A stretch of DNA of 64,000 nucleotides from positions 124,001 to 188,000 of the forward strand of contig CAYNHT010000001.1 of NCBI GenBank assembly GCA_964397485.1, read 5' to 3'. The position numbers and the translations under genes are program-made. This document shows positions 52,819 through 62,132 of the stretch, piece after piece (position 1 is the first letter of the stretch; every line of letters starts with the position of its first letter). The stretch comes from CAYNHT01 sp964397485. Lineage in GTDB: Bacteria > Bacillota_I > Bacilli_A > RF39 > UBA660. Under the pieces are notes generated by a model. That model was not told the origin of the DNA and searched no databases. It saw only the letters and a list, made by a program, of their open reading frames with translations.

Positions 52819-54744
52819 ATGAAATCAAATTATAAAATTATAATATTAGTTTTGGTTGCGTGTCTTAGTTCAATTGCTATTTACTATAATGTCGAGACGG
52901 TATTACCAGTAGATACAAAAGAACACATTTTAATCACTCAAGAAAAAATCGAAAAAGGTTTTATTGACGACTTTAATTACACATTTGATAATCCTAAAGT
53001 TATTTTAAACCCATATAAAATTTCACCTTTAACAGCTATTGTTATTTTTGAAACAAAAGATTTAACAACACCCAAATTAACAGTTAAAGGAAAAGATGAA
53101 AAAACTACCTATTCTAAAACATTCATTCCGGGTAAAAAGCATATTTTACCTGTATATGGACTTTATGCTGATCATAACAATGAAGTTATTATTGAAATGA
53201 ATGGAAAAATGAAGACTTTAAATATTAAAACAGATAAATTACCTGATGATTTCAAATTACCTACTACAATTCTAAACAATAAAAATAAATTGAACAATGA
53301 TTTGTATTTTGTTACTCCTGCATCAGTAGGATATACATCTGCATATGATATGAATGGTGATGTTCGTTGGTATTTAACAGAAAGTTATGGATGGGATATT
53401 CAAAGATTAAATAACGGAAATATTATGCTTGGTACTGACCGTCTAATTAATCCACCGTACTACAATACTGGATTAGTTGAAATGGATCTACTTGGTAAAA
53501 TTTATTATGAATATTCACTACCTGGCGGGTATCACCATGATGTTTACGAGATGGAAAACGGGAATTTATTAGTTGCTAGTGATAATTTTGAAGCAGGCAC
53601 AGTTGAGGATTATATTGTTGAAATAGATCGTGAAACTGGTAAAATAATTAAATATTTTGATTTACAAGAAATACTACCAGTCAATGAAGGAAATAACCTT
53701 TATTCTACTAGTTATGATTGGTTTCATAATAATTCAGTCTGGTATGATAAAAAAACGAATTCAATAACATTATCAGGGCGCCATAATGATTCTGTTATAA
53801 ATATAGATTATGATACAAAGCAATTAAATTGGATTGTTGGCGATAACGATAAATGGAGTGAAAGTATGCAAAAATATTTCTTTACTCCTACTAATGATTT
53901 AGAGTGGCAATGGGCACAACATGCTGCAATGATATTACCAAATGGCAATTTATTCTTATTTGATAATGGAAATAATCGTTCTAAAAATGAGGATGGTGCA
54001 ATAGCGGCTATTGATAATTATAGTCGTGCTGTTATATATGAACTAAATAAAAATGATATGACTATAAACCAAGTTTGGCAATACGGAAAAGATCGAGGAA
54101 GCGATTTTTATTCACCTTATATTTCTGATGTTGATTTTATTAATAATAATCATTATCTAGTACATTCTGGTGGAATATCTTACAAAGATGGACAAGTTCA
54201 AAATGACCCTGCTAGTTTAGTGCAAGCAGATACATTAAATAGTATAACTGTAGAAATTCTTAATGATGAGGTAATATTTGAAATGCACCTTTCAGCCAAT
54301 TATTACCGCGCTGAAAAGATGAGTTTATATTCAAATGCTAATTTTAAATTAGGAGTTGGGAAAAATTTAGGTAATATGGGGGTTACTCCTACTGTTAAAA
54401 ACACATCTATTGTAATGTTTAATCGTAATATAAATAATGAGTTTAAAAAGCACAATGTTGAATTTATTAAAGAATATGATCGTTTAGTAGTATCGGGAAT
54501 ATTTAAAAAAGAAGACAAAGTCGAAATTATTCTTGATAGTGTATTTTCTAAAAGAACATACGAATTAAAAGTTTCTAAAAAGCCTTATACAGCTATGTGT
54601 ATTGACATATTTAATGAGGAAGAATTGCAAAATGGGATAAAAGTATATAAATATATCAATGATACTGGTTTGAGTGGAAAATACTACCTTTACATGAAAA
54701 TAAATGGTACTATTTATGATTTGAATCAATATGTTGTTTTCTAA
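52819..54744 (+). CDS. Membrane-anchored arylsulfotransferase-like beta-propeller protein
   Basis: 641 residues. Signal anchor at about 5-24, a small beta domain (about 60-145), then a six-bladed propeller of the arylsulfate sulfotransferase (ASST) family. Family-like segments are GDVRWYLTESYGWDIQRL, GYHHDVYEMENGNLLVASD, DWFHNNSVWYD, GRHNDSVINID and WAQHAAMILPNGN. They contain several conserved His and an Arg of the kind used by the enterobacterial PAPS-independent enzyme. It would move sulfate between phenolic compounds outside the membrane, but activity in this distant member is not assured. AGGAGG precedes the ATG; it is in an operon with def. Confidence 0.8.
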   Translation: MKSNYKIIILVLVACLSSIAIYYNVETVLPVDTKEHILITQEKIEKGFIDDFNYTFDNPKVILNPYKISPLTAIVIFETKDLTTPKLTVKGKDEKTTYSKTFIPGKKHILPVYGLYADHNNEVIIEMNGKMKTLNIKTDKLPDDFKLPTTILNNKNKLNNDLYFVTPASVGYTSAYDMNGDVRWYLTESYGWDIQRLNNGNIMLGTDRLINPPYYNTGLVEMDLLGKIYYEYSLPGGYHHDVYEMENGNLLVASDNFEAGTVEDYIVEIDRETGKIIKYFDLQEILPVNEGNNLYSTSYDWFHNNSVWYDKKTNSITLSGRHNDSVINIDYDTKQLNWIVGDNDKWSESMQKYFFTPTNDLEWQWAQHAAMILPNGNLFLFDNGNNRSKNEDGAIAAIDNYSRAVIYELNKNDMTINQVWQYGKDRGSDFYSPYISDVDFINNNHYLVHSGGISYKDGQVQNDPASLVQADTLNSITVEILNDEVIFEMHLSANYYRAEKMSLYSNANFKLGVGKNLGNMGVTPTVKNTSIVMFNRNINNEFKKHNVEFIKEYDRLVVSGIFKKEDKVEIILDSVFSKRTYELKVSKKPYTAMCIDIFNEEELQNGIKVYKYINDTGLSGKYYLYMKINGTIYDLNQYVVF

Positions 54745-54776
54745 AAAAAGATTTAACAATTGTTAAATCTTTTTCT
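54743..54776. terminator. Bidirectional terminator
   Basis: 14-bp stem AAAAAGATTTAACA / TGTTAAATCTTTTT with an AT turn between convergent genes. Confidence 0.85.
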
Positions 54777-57721
54777 TATTTTATCTCTTCTAATTTGACA
54801 CTTACTAATTTACTAACACCAGACTCTTGCATAGTAATTCCATATAAATTGTCTACATATTCCATTGTCTTCTTTTTATGTGTTATTAAAATAAATTGTG
54901 TCTTTTCTTTTAATCTAATCAAATATTGACCAAAACTATCAACGTTAACCTCATCTAATGCTGCCTCTACTTCATCAAGTATACAGTATGGTACTGGCCT
55001 TGATTTTAAAATAGCAAACAGTAAGCTAATTGCAGTAAACGTTTTTTCTCCACCTGATAATAATGAAATACTCGTTAACTTTTTACCTGGAGGAGATGCA
55101 ATTATCTCTATACCTGTTTCTAATACATTATTTGGATCAGTTAATCTTAATTCAGCTTTACCACCTTTAAATAATTCTTTAAAAGTTGCTTCAAAATTTT
55201 GTTCGATTATTTTGAAAGTTGTAAGGAACTCTTGTTCCATAACTTGATCCATCTCTTTAATTATCTCTAATAAAGTATTTTCAGCCGTTAGCAGGTCATC
55301 TCTTTGCTTAATCAAAAATTCATATCTAACACTTATACGATCATATTCCTCTGGTGCCCCAAGATTGACAACACCAATATCTTTTAATACTCTTTTTAGG
55401 CTATTAACTTTGGTTCTAGCAATACTTTCTTCTATTTCTAATTTGTAATTATTAATAGCTTTTTCATAAGTTATACTATAAGTTTCATTTAGAACATTAA
55501 GTAAATTATCTAATTTAACATCCATTCTATTTACTTCTATTTCTAAATCTTTTAATTCTTTATTCTTACTGTTAAAAAGACTATTTTCCTTTTTTATAAA
55601 ATGTTCAAATTCTTCAAGATTTTCAATTAATGAAATTCTTCTATCAGTTAATATTTTTAATGAATTACTTACTTCATCTCGCTCTTTTAAAGCTGCATAA
55701 TAATCATTTAATACTTGTTCCTCTTCTTTACTCAATGAATTAGTAATAATATTACTTGTTCCATTAATTTCATTAATAGTATTATTTAAGTTATTCGTTA
55801 AATCTTCAAGTTCCTTATTTTTACTATTAATGTATTCACTAATATTAATCTTGTTTTTATTTATAACATACAATTTATCTTCTTGTGATTTTAATAAATA
55901 ATCATTATTATTTATCATATCCTCAATATTCTTAATTACATCAATTAAATTTGTTAAATCCTTAAGAGTATTTTCCAACTCATATTTTTCACTAATTATA
56001 TTCCTATTACGGTTATTGTTACCACCCGTAATAGAACCACCTACATGTAATAATTCCCCATCTAACGTTACAATTTTATAACGATGGTTTATCTTTTTAC
56101 TTATGTTATTGGCGCTATCAATATCACGAGCAACTATTACATTACCTAATTGATTTTTAATTATACCAATGTACTTTTTATCATACTCTACTAAATTTGA
56201 TGCTATATCAATATAACCATCGATATTATGTAATAAATCAACTACATCTAGTTCAATTCCTTTTGGTTTGATTATATTTAGTGGAAAAAAAGTAGCTCTT
56301 CCTGCATTAGAACTTTTTAAATAATTAATTGCTTCTTTAGCAGTGATTTCATTATCGGTCACTATATAAGAACTAGCTGCACCTAAACTTGTAGAAATAG
56401 CCGTAGAATATTTTTCTTCAACTTCAATTAAGTTTCCAATTACATTATAAATTCCCCTTAATTTAGGATTGTTCAAAACATTTTTAACTGAAGTAGGCAA
56501 TAAACTATTACTTTCAATACTATCTTTTAATCTATCAATCTTATTTTGTAAACCGGTTTCTAATCTTAATTGGTTTGATAAATCAGATAATAAATTATTC
56601 TTAGTCTCCTTAGTTTTAGCTATATTATTATTTTCATTATTATAGTCATTTGAGACTTCTTCTAATTCTTTTTGTTTATTAATAATATCATTTTTAATAT
56701 TATTGATATCATTTTTAAGTTTTAGTTCCTTTTCTTTTAATATAACTAAATTATCATGAAGTTTACTATCTTCAACTTCATATTTTTTTCTTTCTAAAAT
56801 AATTTGTTTTTGACTATTAATTTGTTCAACCTTAGAAGTGAGGGTTAGTAACATCTTTTGGTTAGAACTAATTTTCTCATCTAACTGATTTATTTTAGCT
56901 TTGAAATCCTCTATCTTTACTTCATTTGTATTATTAGTAGTAGCAATAGTAACTATTTCTTCATTAAGTTCATCTATTCTCTTTTTATTTTGTTGATATT
57001 TATAATTAATGTTTGTAATATCATTGGTTATTAAAGCAATTTCAATATCTTCTAGTTCATTTTTTACTTTCAAATACTCCAATGCTTTTTCCTTTTGTTC
57101 CTTTAAAGGTTCAACTTGAACTTCTAATTCACTAATAATATCATTAACTCTATTCATATTATCATGAGTTTTATCAAGCTTACGTAAGGCCTCTTCCTTA
57201 CGCTTTTTATATTTCAATACTCCAGCAGCTTCTTCAAATATAACTCGACGATCACTTGGTTTATTAGATAAGATTTCTTCTATTTTTCCTTGTGAAATAA
57301 TATTAAAACTTTCTTTTGCAATCCCACTATCAAGCAAAATATCAGTTATATCTTTTAACCTACACTTATCACCATTCAAAAAATATTCGTTTGTCCCGTC
57401 TTTATAAACTCTTCTTTTTATAGCTACTTCATTAAACTCAAGTGGTAAATAACGATCAGAATTATCAAAAATTAGCGTTACACTAGCAACATTTAAACTA
57501 TTACGTGATTTACTACCCGAAAATATAACATCAGTCATATTTCCTTCACCACGCAATGATTTTACAGATTGCTCTCCTAATACCCACCTAACAGCATCCA
57601 CAACATTACTTTTTCCGCTTCCGTTAGGTCCAACTATTCCCGTTATTCCATTATTAAGTTCAATACTAATGCGGTCAGCAAAAGATTTGAATCCATGAGC
57701 TTTTATTTCCTTTAAGTACAT
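54776..57721 (-). CDS. smc: Chromosome segregation ATPase SMC
   Basis: 981 residues, about 200 shorter than Bacillus SMC and close to the Mycoplasma length. Walker A GPNGSGKSN (about 32), Q-loop, first coiled coil (about 170-400), hinge (about 405-565, ending LHVGGSITGG), second coil, signature LLSGGEKTF and Walker B YCILDEVEAALD. Both arms are shortened equally, and the frame is continuous, so it is compact rather than truncated. Neighbours such as rnc and ftsY, usual in Bacillus, are absent. Confidence 0.96.
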   Translation of the reverse strand: MYLKEIKAHGFKSFADRISIELNNGITGIVGPNGSGKSNVVDAVRWVLGEQSVKSLRGEGNMTDVIFSGSKSRNSLNVASVTLIFDNSDRYLPLEFNEVAIKRRVYKDGTNEYFLNGDKCRLKDITDILLDSGIAKESFNIISQGKIEEILSNKPSDRRVIFEEAAGVLKYKKRKEEALRKLDKTHDNMNRVNDIISELEVQVEPLKEQKEKALEYLKVKNELEDIEIALITNDITNINYKYQQNKKRIDELNEEIVTIATTNNTNEVKIEDFKAKINQLDEKISSNQKMLLTLTSKVEQINSQKQIILERKKYEVEDSKLHDNLVILKEKELKLKNDINNIKNDIINKQKELEEVSNDYNNENNNIAKTKETKNNLLSDLSNQLRLETGLQNKIDRLKDSIESNSLLPTSVKNVLNNPKLRGIYNVIGNLIEVEEKYSTAISTSLGAASSYIVTDNEITAKEAINYLKSSNAGRATFFPLNIIKPKGIELDVVDLLHNIDGYIDIASNLVEYDKKYIGIIKNQLGNVIVARDIDSANNISKKINHRYKIVTLDGELLHVGGSITGGNNNRNRNIISEKYELENTLKDLTNLIDVIKNIEDMINNNDYLLKSQEDKLYVINKNKINISEYINSKNKELEDLTNNLNNTINEINGTSNIITNSLSKEEEQVLNDYYAALKERDEVSNSLKILTDRRISLIENLEEFEHFIKKENSLFNSKNKELKDLEIEVNRMDVKLDNLLNVLNETYSITYEKAINNYKLEIEESIARTKVNSLKRVLKDIGVVNLGAPEEYDRISVRYEFLIKQRDDLLTAENTLLEIIKEMDQVMEQEFLTTFKIIEQNFEATFKELFKGGKAELRLTDPNNVLETGIEIIASPPGKKLTSISLLSGGEKTFTAISLLFAILKSRPVPYCILDEVEAALDEVNVDSFGQYLIRLKEKTQFILITHKKKTMEYVDNLYGITMQESGVSKLVSVKLEEIK

Positions 57722-57778
57722 ACTAACACCCTCTAAACAATATCAATTTTACCATATAACAAAAGAAAAAACAATAAA

Positions 57779-58303
57779 CTAGTTAACTAATACCTCAGTT
57801 ATAAAATCACTTATTTCACTAAATGTATCTTTAATAAAATAAAACATATCTTTTAATCTATTATTTTTAGCTTTTTCTACATCAATAGTTAAAATAAAAT
57901 CTTTTTTATAAGTTTTTATTTCTACTGTAACTTTATACCTTTTATACCTTTTTACTAACACATCTAAATCATAATCATTAATATTACCATATAAAATTAC
58001 TTCTTTTTTAGCAATATAAACACTATCTTTAATAAAATAACGCATATATTTATTGATTTGACCAACGTTACAAATTATATAATCTACTTTTTTCTTTTTA
58101 AATACTCGTCTTATTTTTTTTATACTAACTCTTTTACTACGTCCCTTTTTCTTGTTTTTAGTGACGATATCAGAATCTAATGAATTACAGATAGTTATTT
58201 GTTTATTTTTTTCAATTTCTTTAATAATTTGGTTATCTTCTACACCAATTACTAATAAATTACCTTTTACTTCTTTTACTTTATTTAAAAGTTCCTTTTT
58301 CAC
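57779..58303 (-). CDS. Uncharacterised protein with a Rossmann-like pattern
   Basis: 174 residues. Alternating strands and helices (NLLVIGVED, VDYIICNVGQI, KEVILYGNI, YKVTVEIKTY) resemble a degenerate class I methyltransferase fold, but the Gly-rich SAM motif is missing. The middle is strongly basic (NKKKGRSKRVSIKKIRRVFK). I prefer GTG 58303, which has GGTGG upstream, to GTG 58315. It overlaps or abuts tcdA and lies between it and smc. Function unknown. Confidence 0.65.
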   Translation of the reverse strand: MKKELLNKVKEVKGNLLVIGVEDNQIIKEIEKNKQITICNSLDSDIVTKNKKKGRSKRVSIKKIRRVFKKKKVDYIICNVGQINKYMRYFIKDSVYIAKKEVILYGNINDYDLDVLVKRYKRYKVTVEIKTYKKDFILTIDVEKAKNNRLKDMFYFIKDTFSEISDFITEVLVN

Positions 58304-58314
58304 TAATACCACCA

Positions 58315-59001
58315 CTATTTCTCTTTTATAATATCATTAATAACATAACTAGCACACATTAAACCAGAGGTTGCTGGAACAAATGATGTAGATCCAATAA
58401 CATTTGAATCATTTTTAATTGGTAATTCATCGCTACAAACTACCATGATTTTTTCCTTTATTCTTTCATCTTTAACCATTTTTCTAATCATTCTAGCAAG
58501 CGGATCATAATTGGTTTTACGAATATCCATAATTTTCAATCTTGTTGGATCTACTTTGTTCCCCATTCCCATGGATGCTATAAATTTTATTTTTCTTTTA
58601 ATACATTGTCTTATCAGTTCTTTTTTGGTCGGAATACTATCACAAGCATCTATGACATAATCAATATCATATTTAAATAATAAATCAATATTATCAGGAG
58701 TAATATATTCAGTTATTTTTATAACTTCACATAAAGGATTTATTGATTTAATTCTTTCTTCCCATACATCAGTTTTATATTGTCCAATGTTATTATGGTT
58801 TGTCATAAGTTGGCGATTTAGATTAGTAATATCAATTATATCTTTATCAATAATAACTAATCTATTAACACCACTTCTTACAATTGCTTCTAATGCGTAA
58901 CTCCCTACTCCACCAAGACCTATTATTAAAACAGTTTTATTATTTATTTTACTTATATTATCTTTTCCTACTACTAAAGATAATCTTTCTAATTGTTTCA
59001 T
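58315..59001 (-). CDS. tcdA: tRNA threonylcarbamoyladenosine dehydratase
   Basis: 228 residues, E1-like (ThiF/MoeB) enzyme that cyclises t6A to ct6A in tRNA. ATP-binding GLGGVGSYALEAI, adenylation Arg in NLNRQL, DACDS and SMGMGNKVDPT are all family features of TcdA/YrvM. The start at 59001 follows GGTGAT; a longer frame to 59073 runs through the 6S-like terminator and is rejected. In B. subtilis this gene also follows the 6S-1 RNA gene and aspS. Confidence 0.93.
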   Translation of the reverse strand: MKQLERLSLVVGKDNISKINNKTVLIIGLGGVGSYALEAIVRSGVNRLVIIDKDIIDITNLNRQLMTNHNNIGQYKTDVWEERIKSINPLCEVIKITEYITPDNIDLLFKYDIDYVIDACDSIPTKKELIRQCIKRKIKFIASMGMGNKVDPTRLKIMDIRKTNYDPLARMIRKMVKDERIKEKIMVVCSDELPIKNDSNVIGSTSFVPATSGLMCASYVINDIIKEK

Positions 59002-59045
59002 TTTATCACCATTAAAATTATACCATAAAAGATATATTTTACCAA

Positions 59046-59070
59046 TAAAAAAAACCCAGAAGATGGGTAC
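59046..59070 (-). terminator. Terminator of the 6S-like RNA
   Basis: ACCCA / TGGGT stem with loop TCTTC and T8 on the minus strand. Confidence 0.88.
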
Positions 59071-59222
59071 CATTAACGATAAAACCTAGTCTCCCAGGTG
59101 GGCATCACATTATAGATTTTAGGATCCTTACATAAATGCAAGTTTTCAACACCATCTATAAATTAGATTCCCAATCGTTATAATTAGTAGGTTTTTATAA
59201 TTGGCAAACCATTCTTCTAGGT
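59046..59222 (-). ncRNA. ssrS: 6S RNA candidate
   Basis: A 177-nt transcript between ttcA and tcdA with promoter and terminator. It folds as a rod: a closing stem AAAACCTA (59188-59195 side) with TAGGTTTT (59081-59088 side), an asymmetric central bubble, an inner 8-bp stem (59110-59117 with 59154-59161), and an apical hairpin (59127-59133 with 59136-59142). That is the 6S RNA plan, an open-promoter mimic that binds sigma-A RNA polymerase. The Bacillus bsrA gene lies between aspS and tcdA (yrvM), the same neighbourhood as here. Identification rests on structure and position, not on a search. Confidence 0.78.
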
Positions 59223-59228
59223 ATTTTA

Positions 59229-59257
59229 ATTATAACACACTTTTTTATTTTTTTGAA
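59229..59257 (-). promoter_or_regulatory. Promoter of the 6S-like RNA
   Basis: On the minus strand, TTCAAA (59257-59252) and TATAAT (59234-59229) with a 17-base spacer. The -35 box lies inside the last codons of ttcA. Confidence 0.65.
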
Positions 59258-60063
59258 GTATATTCATCCAAAAAGTTATACCTTTTATTTCCTTTTTTAT
59301 ATTCAATAACAGTATCTAGATTAATATTAGTACTAGAAGTAAATATATTTTTACGAATATAAGGGCTGTAAGTATTCAATTCTTTAATAAGATTTTTTAC
59401 TTCTTTTCTTTTAGAAGAACTAGCACATACAGTTATCATACAACCACAATTTATAAAAGTTAAATCATTATATTTTACCCAACTTTTAACGTCTTCCTCA
59501 TCAACAAAATATAAAGGACGAATAAGTTCCATATCTTCAAAATTATCACTTTTTAATTTTGGCATCATTGTTTTATAATTACCATTATATAAAATATTCA
59601 TCATAATAGTTTCAATTACGTCGTCAAAATGATGGGCAAGTGCTATTTTATTACACCCTAATTCTTTAGCTTTAGCATATAAGTGCCCTCTTCTCATTCG
59701 AGCACATAAATAACAAGGCTCTTTCATTCCATACTTACTAACGACATCAAAAACATCTGTTTTAAACATTTTAATAGGAATATTTAATATTTCTGAATTA
59801 GTTTCTATCATATTAACATTATCAATATGATAACCTGGATCCATTGTAATAAATTCTAATTCAAAATTAATTTGTCCATGACGTTTTAACTCTTGCATAC
59901 ATTTAGCAAGTAACATCGAATCTTTACCACCACTTATACAAACTGCTATTTTATCATTTTCTTCTATTAAATTATATTCTTTAATTCCTTTTATGAATTT
60001 ACTCCAAATTTCTTTGCGAAATTTTTTTATTATTGATTTTTCTATTTCTCTATATCTCTCCAT
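59245..60063 (-). CDS. ttcA: TtcA-type tRNA 2-thiocytidine biosynthesis protein
   Basis: 272 residues. PP-loop CISGGKDSML near residue 45, the CYLCARMRRG motif (CxxC that holds an iron-sulfur cluster or persulfide) near 125, and a third Cys in FINCGCMI. TtcA thiolates C32 of some tRNAs; Gram-positive members of this group may act on other positions. ATG 60063 follows GGTGGT; a longer frame to 60087 has no ribosome site. Confidence 0.82.
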   Translation of the reverse strand: MERYREIEKSIIKKFRKEIWSKFIKGIKEYNLIEENDKIAVCISGGKDSMLLAKCMQELKRHGQINFELEFITMDPGYHIDNVNMIETNSEILNIPIKMFKTDVFDVVSKYGMKEPCYLCARMRRGHLYAKAKELGCNKIALAHHFDDVIETIMMNILYNGNYKTMMPKLKSDNFEDMELIRPLYFVDEEDVKSWVKYNDLTFINCGCMITVCASSSKRKEVKNLIKELNTYSPYIRKNIFTSSTNINLDTVIEYKKGNKRYNFLDEYTSKK

Positions 60064-60109
60064 ATTACCACCAACGATAGTATACATTAAAACTAATGAA
60101 AAAACAAGA

Positions 60110-60140
60110 AAAAAAGATTTAAACTATAGTTAAATCTTTA
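60110..60140 (-). terminator. Intrinsic terminator after the propeller pilin
   Basis: AAAGATTTAA / TTAAATCTTT with a short AT loop, followed by T6 on the minus strand. Confidence 0.75.
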
Positions 60141-60167
60141 AAATATTATTAAATTATTCCTATATTA

Positions 60168-61787
60168 TTATCTTACTTTTACTATGAAAGCATCACTTCC
60201 ACCTTTGTTTAAACCTGTCATATCTCCATCTGTTGAGGCACTAAACCCTGCAAAAACATAACCATTTCCCACAGATATCGCGCTATTGATTGAATCAAAA
60301 CCTGTACCACCATAATTACTATTGCTTAAAATATTACCAGCTGAATCATATTTAACTATTATTCCATCGGGACCACCTTTAGCTATACCATTCACGTCTC
60401 CGTCTGTTGATCTGCTTGTACCAAATGCAATGTACCCATCTGAAACTGAAATTACTTTATTGTAATAATCAGATTCACTTCCACCATAACTTTTATTCCA
60501 AACCAAGTTAAAATCTAAATCATATTTTAATATAATCGCATCGTAATCACCTTTGTTTAAACCTGTCATATCTCCATCTGTTGAATTACTACGTCCTGTA
60601 AAAATGTACCCGTCGTTTACGACCAAAATCGAACTAAATTCATCTCGTCCATTTCCACCAAAGTTTTTAGTCCATAATGGATTACCACTTAAATCAGTTT
60701 TTACTATTATTGCATCTGACATGCCTTTATTATTTACATCAACCAAATCTCCATCTGTTGACGAACTAGCTCCAACTAAAATATAACCATCTATTAGTTG
60801 AATAGCATCAGAAAATCCTTCTCCGCCACTTCCGCCATAATTTAATTTCCATACTAATTCATCATCAAAATTAAATTTCATAACAAGTCCGTATTTTTCA
60901 TTAATATAGTCATTTAATTCGCCATCCGCAGAATAGGAATAACCAACTACCAAATATCCGTCCGAAACACGAATAACATTATTAAATGTATCTTCTGGAG
61001 CACCAACATAAGTTTTCTCCCATAATATATTACCATCATTATCGTATTTTGCCATTATCGCATTAATTATATATGTATCTGCAGACATACTCTCACCGAC
61101 AGCAATATAACCATCTCCTACATTTATAACACCGTTATAACTATCATCATTTTCTTCTACATCATGGTTTTTCGCCCATAATAAATCACCATTTTTATTG
61201 AATTTTGCTATTATAGCGTCGTTTGATGACATTGTTAATCCGTTTAAGTCACCATCTGTAGAATAACTACTACCAACCGCTACATAACCATCAGAAACTG
61301 AAACAACTTTAGAAAAAAATTCTGAATAGCTTCCGCCAAAAATTTTAGTAAATTCAGCATCATCAATAGGTTCAATTATACATTCATCATCAGTTTTTGA
61401 ACTAATTGTTACACCAGAATCATTATATCCTTTTTCAACACAATACTTTCCATTATGAATAGCTATCGCAACTTGACCATCATTGTTAATTATAACTCTA
61501 CCACTTTTGGGTTTTTGACCTTTATATTCCAATACTTTACCATCTATACTAGACGATTCTATCCCATTTGAATAAGTGTATATAACATCCCCGGTTGAAC
61601 CACTTAAAATATCTTGAGCATATTGTAATTCACCAGCTTTTATAATCCCGTATGCTGAGTTCTTAAAAGCCCCTTTCTTCGCCTCATCTATAATATTTAT
61701 GATTAATGGCGTTGCAATTAAAGCTATAATCGCCAGAATTACTATTACTGCTAATAATTCGATTAATGTAAATCCTTTTTTCTTCAC
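60168..61787 (-). CDS. Pseudopilin with a seven-repeat beta-propeller
   Basis: 539 residues. The prepilin start MKKKGFTLIELLAVI (cleavage after Gly, Glu5) and helix run to about 33. The chassis with NGKYC and Cys116/Cys136 closely resembles the pilin at 14008. From about residue 150 to the end there are seven repeats of about 52-58 residues of the form (V/I)xVxDGYxxxGxSxSTDGD...DAIIxKYDxxGNxxWxKxYGG. Seven blades would close a propeller, which would sit at the tip or side of a filament. The Asp/Gly loops (STDGDM) may bind calcium. GTG start after AGAAGGG. Confidence 0.88.
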   Translation of the reverse strand: MKKKGFTLIELLAVIVILAIIALIATPLIINIIDEAKKGAFKNSAYGIIKAGELQYAQDILSGSTGDVIYTYSNGIESSSIDGKVLEYKGQKPKSGRVIINNDGQVAIAIHNGKYCVEKGYNDSGVTISSKTDDECIIEPIDDAEFTKIFGGSYSEFFSKVVSVSDGYVAVGSSYSTDGDLNGLTMSSNDAIIAKFNKNGDLLWAKNHDVEENDDSYNGVINVGDGYIAVGESMSADTYIINAIMAKYDNDGNILWEKTYVGAPEDTFNNVIRVSDGYLVVGYSYSADGELNDYINEKYGLVMKFNFDDELVWKLNYGGSGGEGFSDAIQLIDGYILVGASSSTDGDLVDVNNKGMSDAIIVKTDLSGNPLWTKNFGGNGRDEFSSILVVNDGYIFTGRSNSTDGDMTGLNKGDYDAIILKYDLDFNLVWNKSYGGSESDYYNKVISVSDGYIAFGTSRSTDGDVNGIAKGGPDGIIVKYDSAGNILSNSNYGGTGFDSINSAISVGNGYVFAGFSASTDGDMTGLNKGGSDAFIVKVR

Positions 61788-61817
61788 AAACTCACTACCC
61801 TTCTATAATACAATTGC

Positions 61818-61846
61818 ATTATACCAAAGGGTTACAAACAAGTCAA
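61818..61846 (-). promoter_or_regulatory. Strong sigma-A-like promoter of the propeller pilin
   Basis: Minus strand TTGACT (61846-61841) and TATAAT (61823-61818) with a 17-base spacer; the start codon is 30 bases further on. Confidence 0.85.
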
Positions 61847-61854
61847 GTTTTGGT

Positions 61855-61886
61855 ATAAAAAAACTTAAACAAATGTTTAAGTTTTC
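61855..61886 (-). terminator. Intrinsic terminator
   Basis: 11-bp stem AAAACTTAAAC / GTTTAAGTTTT with loop ATTT and T7 on the minus strand; it ends the small gene at 61892. Confidence 0.85.
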
Positions 61887-61891
61887 AGTAA

Positions 61892-62095
61892 TTAGTCTGT
61901 TTCTAATACTGCCCTTCTTTCAGTCTTCTTAGAACTTTTAGGACGTCTATTATAATACGATAGTTTTTTTACTTTTGGTTTTTCATTAAATGTAATATTA
62001 TTATTAGATAATGATTTATGTCCATTATCTTTTTCTATTACAATGCTACTACCAAAAATAACATCTGATTTTATAGTTAATATTCCTCTTAACAT
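61892..62095 (-). CDS. Small basic protein, unknown
   Basis: 67 residues. The N-terminal 25 residues look beta-like (LTIKSDVIFGSSIVIEK); the rest is basic and hydrophilic. AGGAGAC lies before the ATG and a terminator follows, 37 bases after aspS. No domain recognised. Confidence 0.6.
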   Translation of the reverse strand: MLRGILTIKSDVIFGSSIVIEKDNGHKSLSNNNITFNEKPKVKKLSYYNRRPKSSKKTERRAVLETD

Positions 62096-62132
62096 TTTAA
62101 GTCTCCTCTTTCTGATCGTAATATTGATATTA

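Noticed and set aside
54776..57721. Truncated or frameshifted smc
   Set aside because: Both ATPase halves and the hinge are complete in one frame; the shortness is in both arms equally.
58315..59073. Longer tcdA starting at 59073
   Set aside because: The extra 24 codons overlap the terminator of the 6S-like RNA, are hydrophobic, and lack a ribosome site; 59001 has a good one.
60553..60786. Plus-strand open frames over the propeller repeats
   Set aside because: They arise from the repeat codon pattern of the minus-strand gene.
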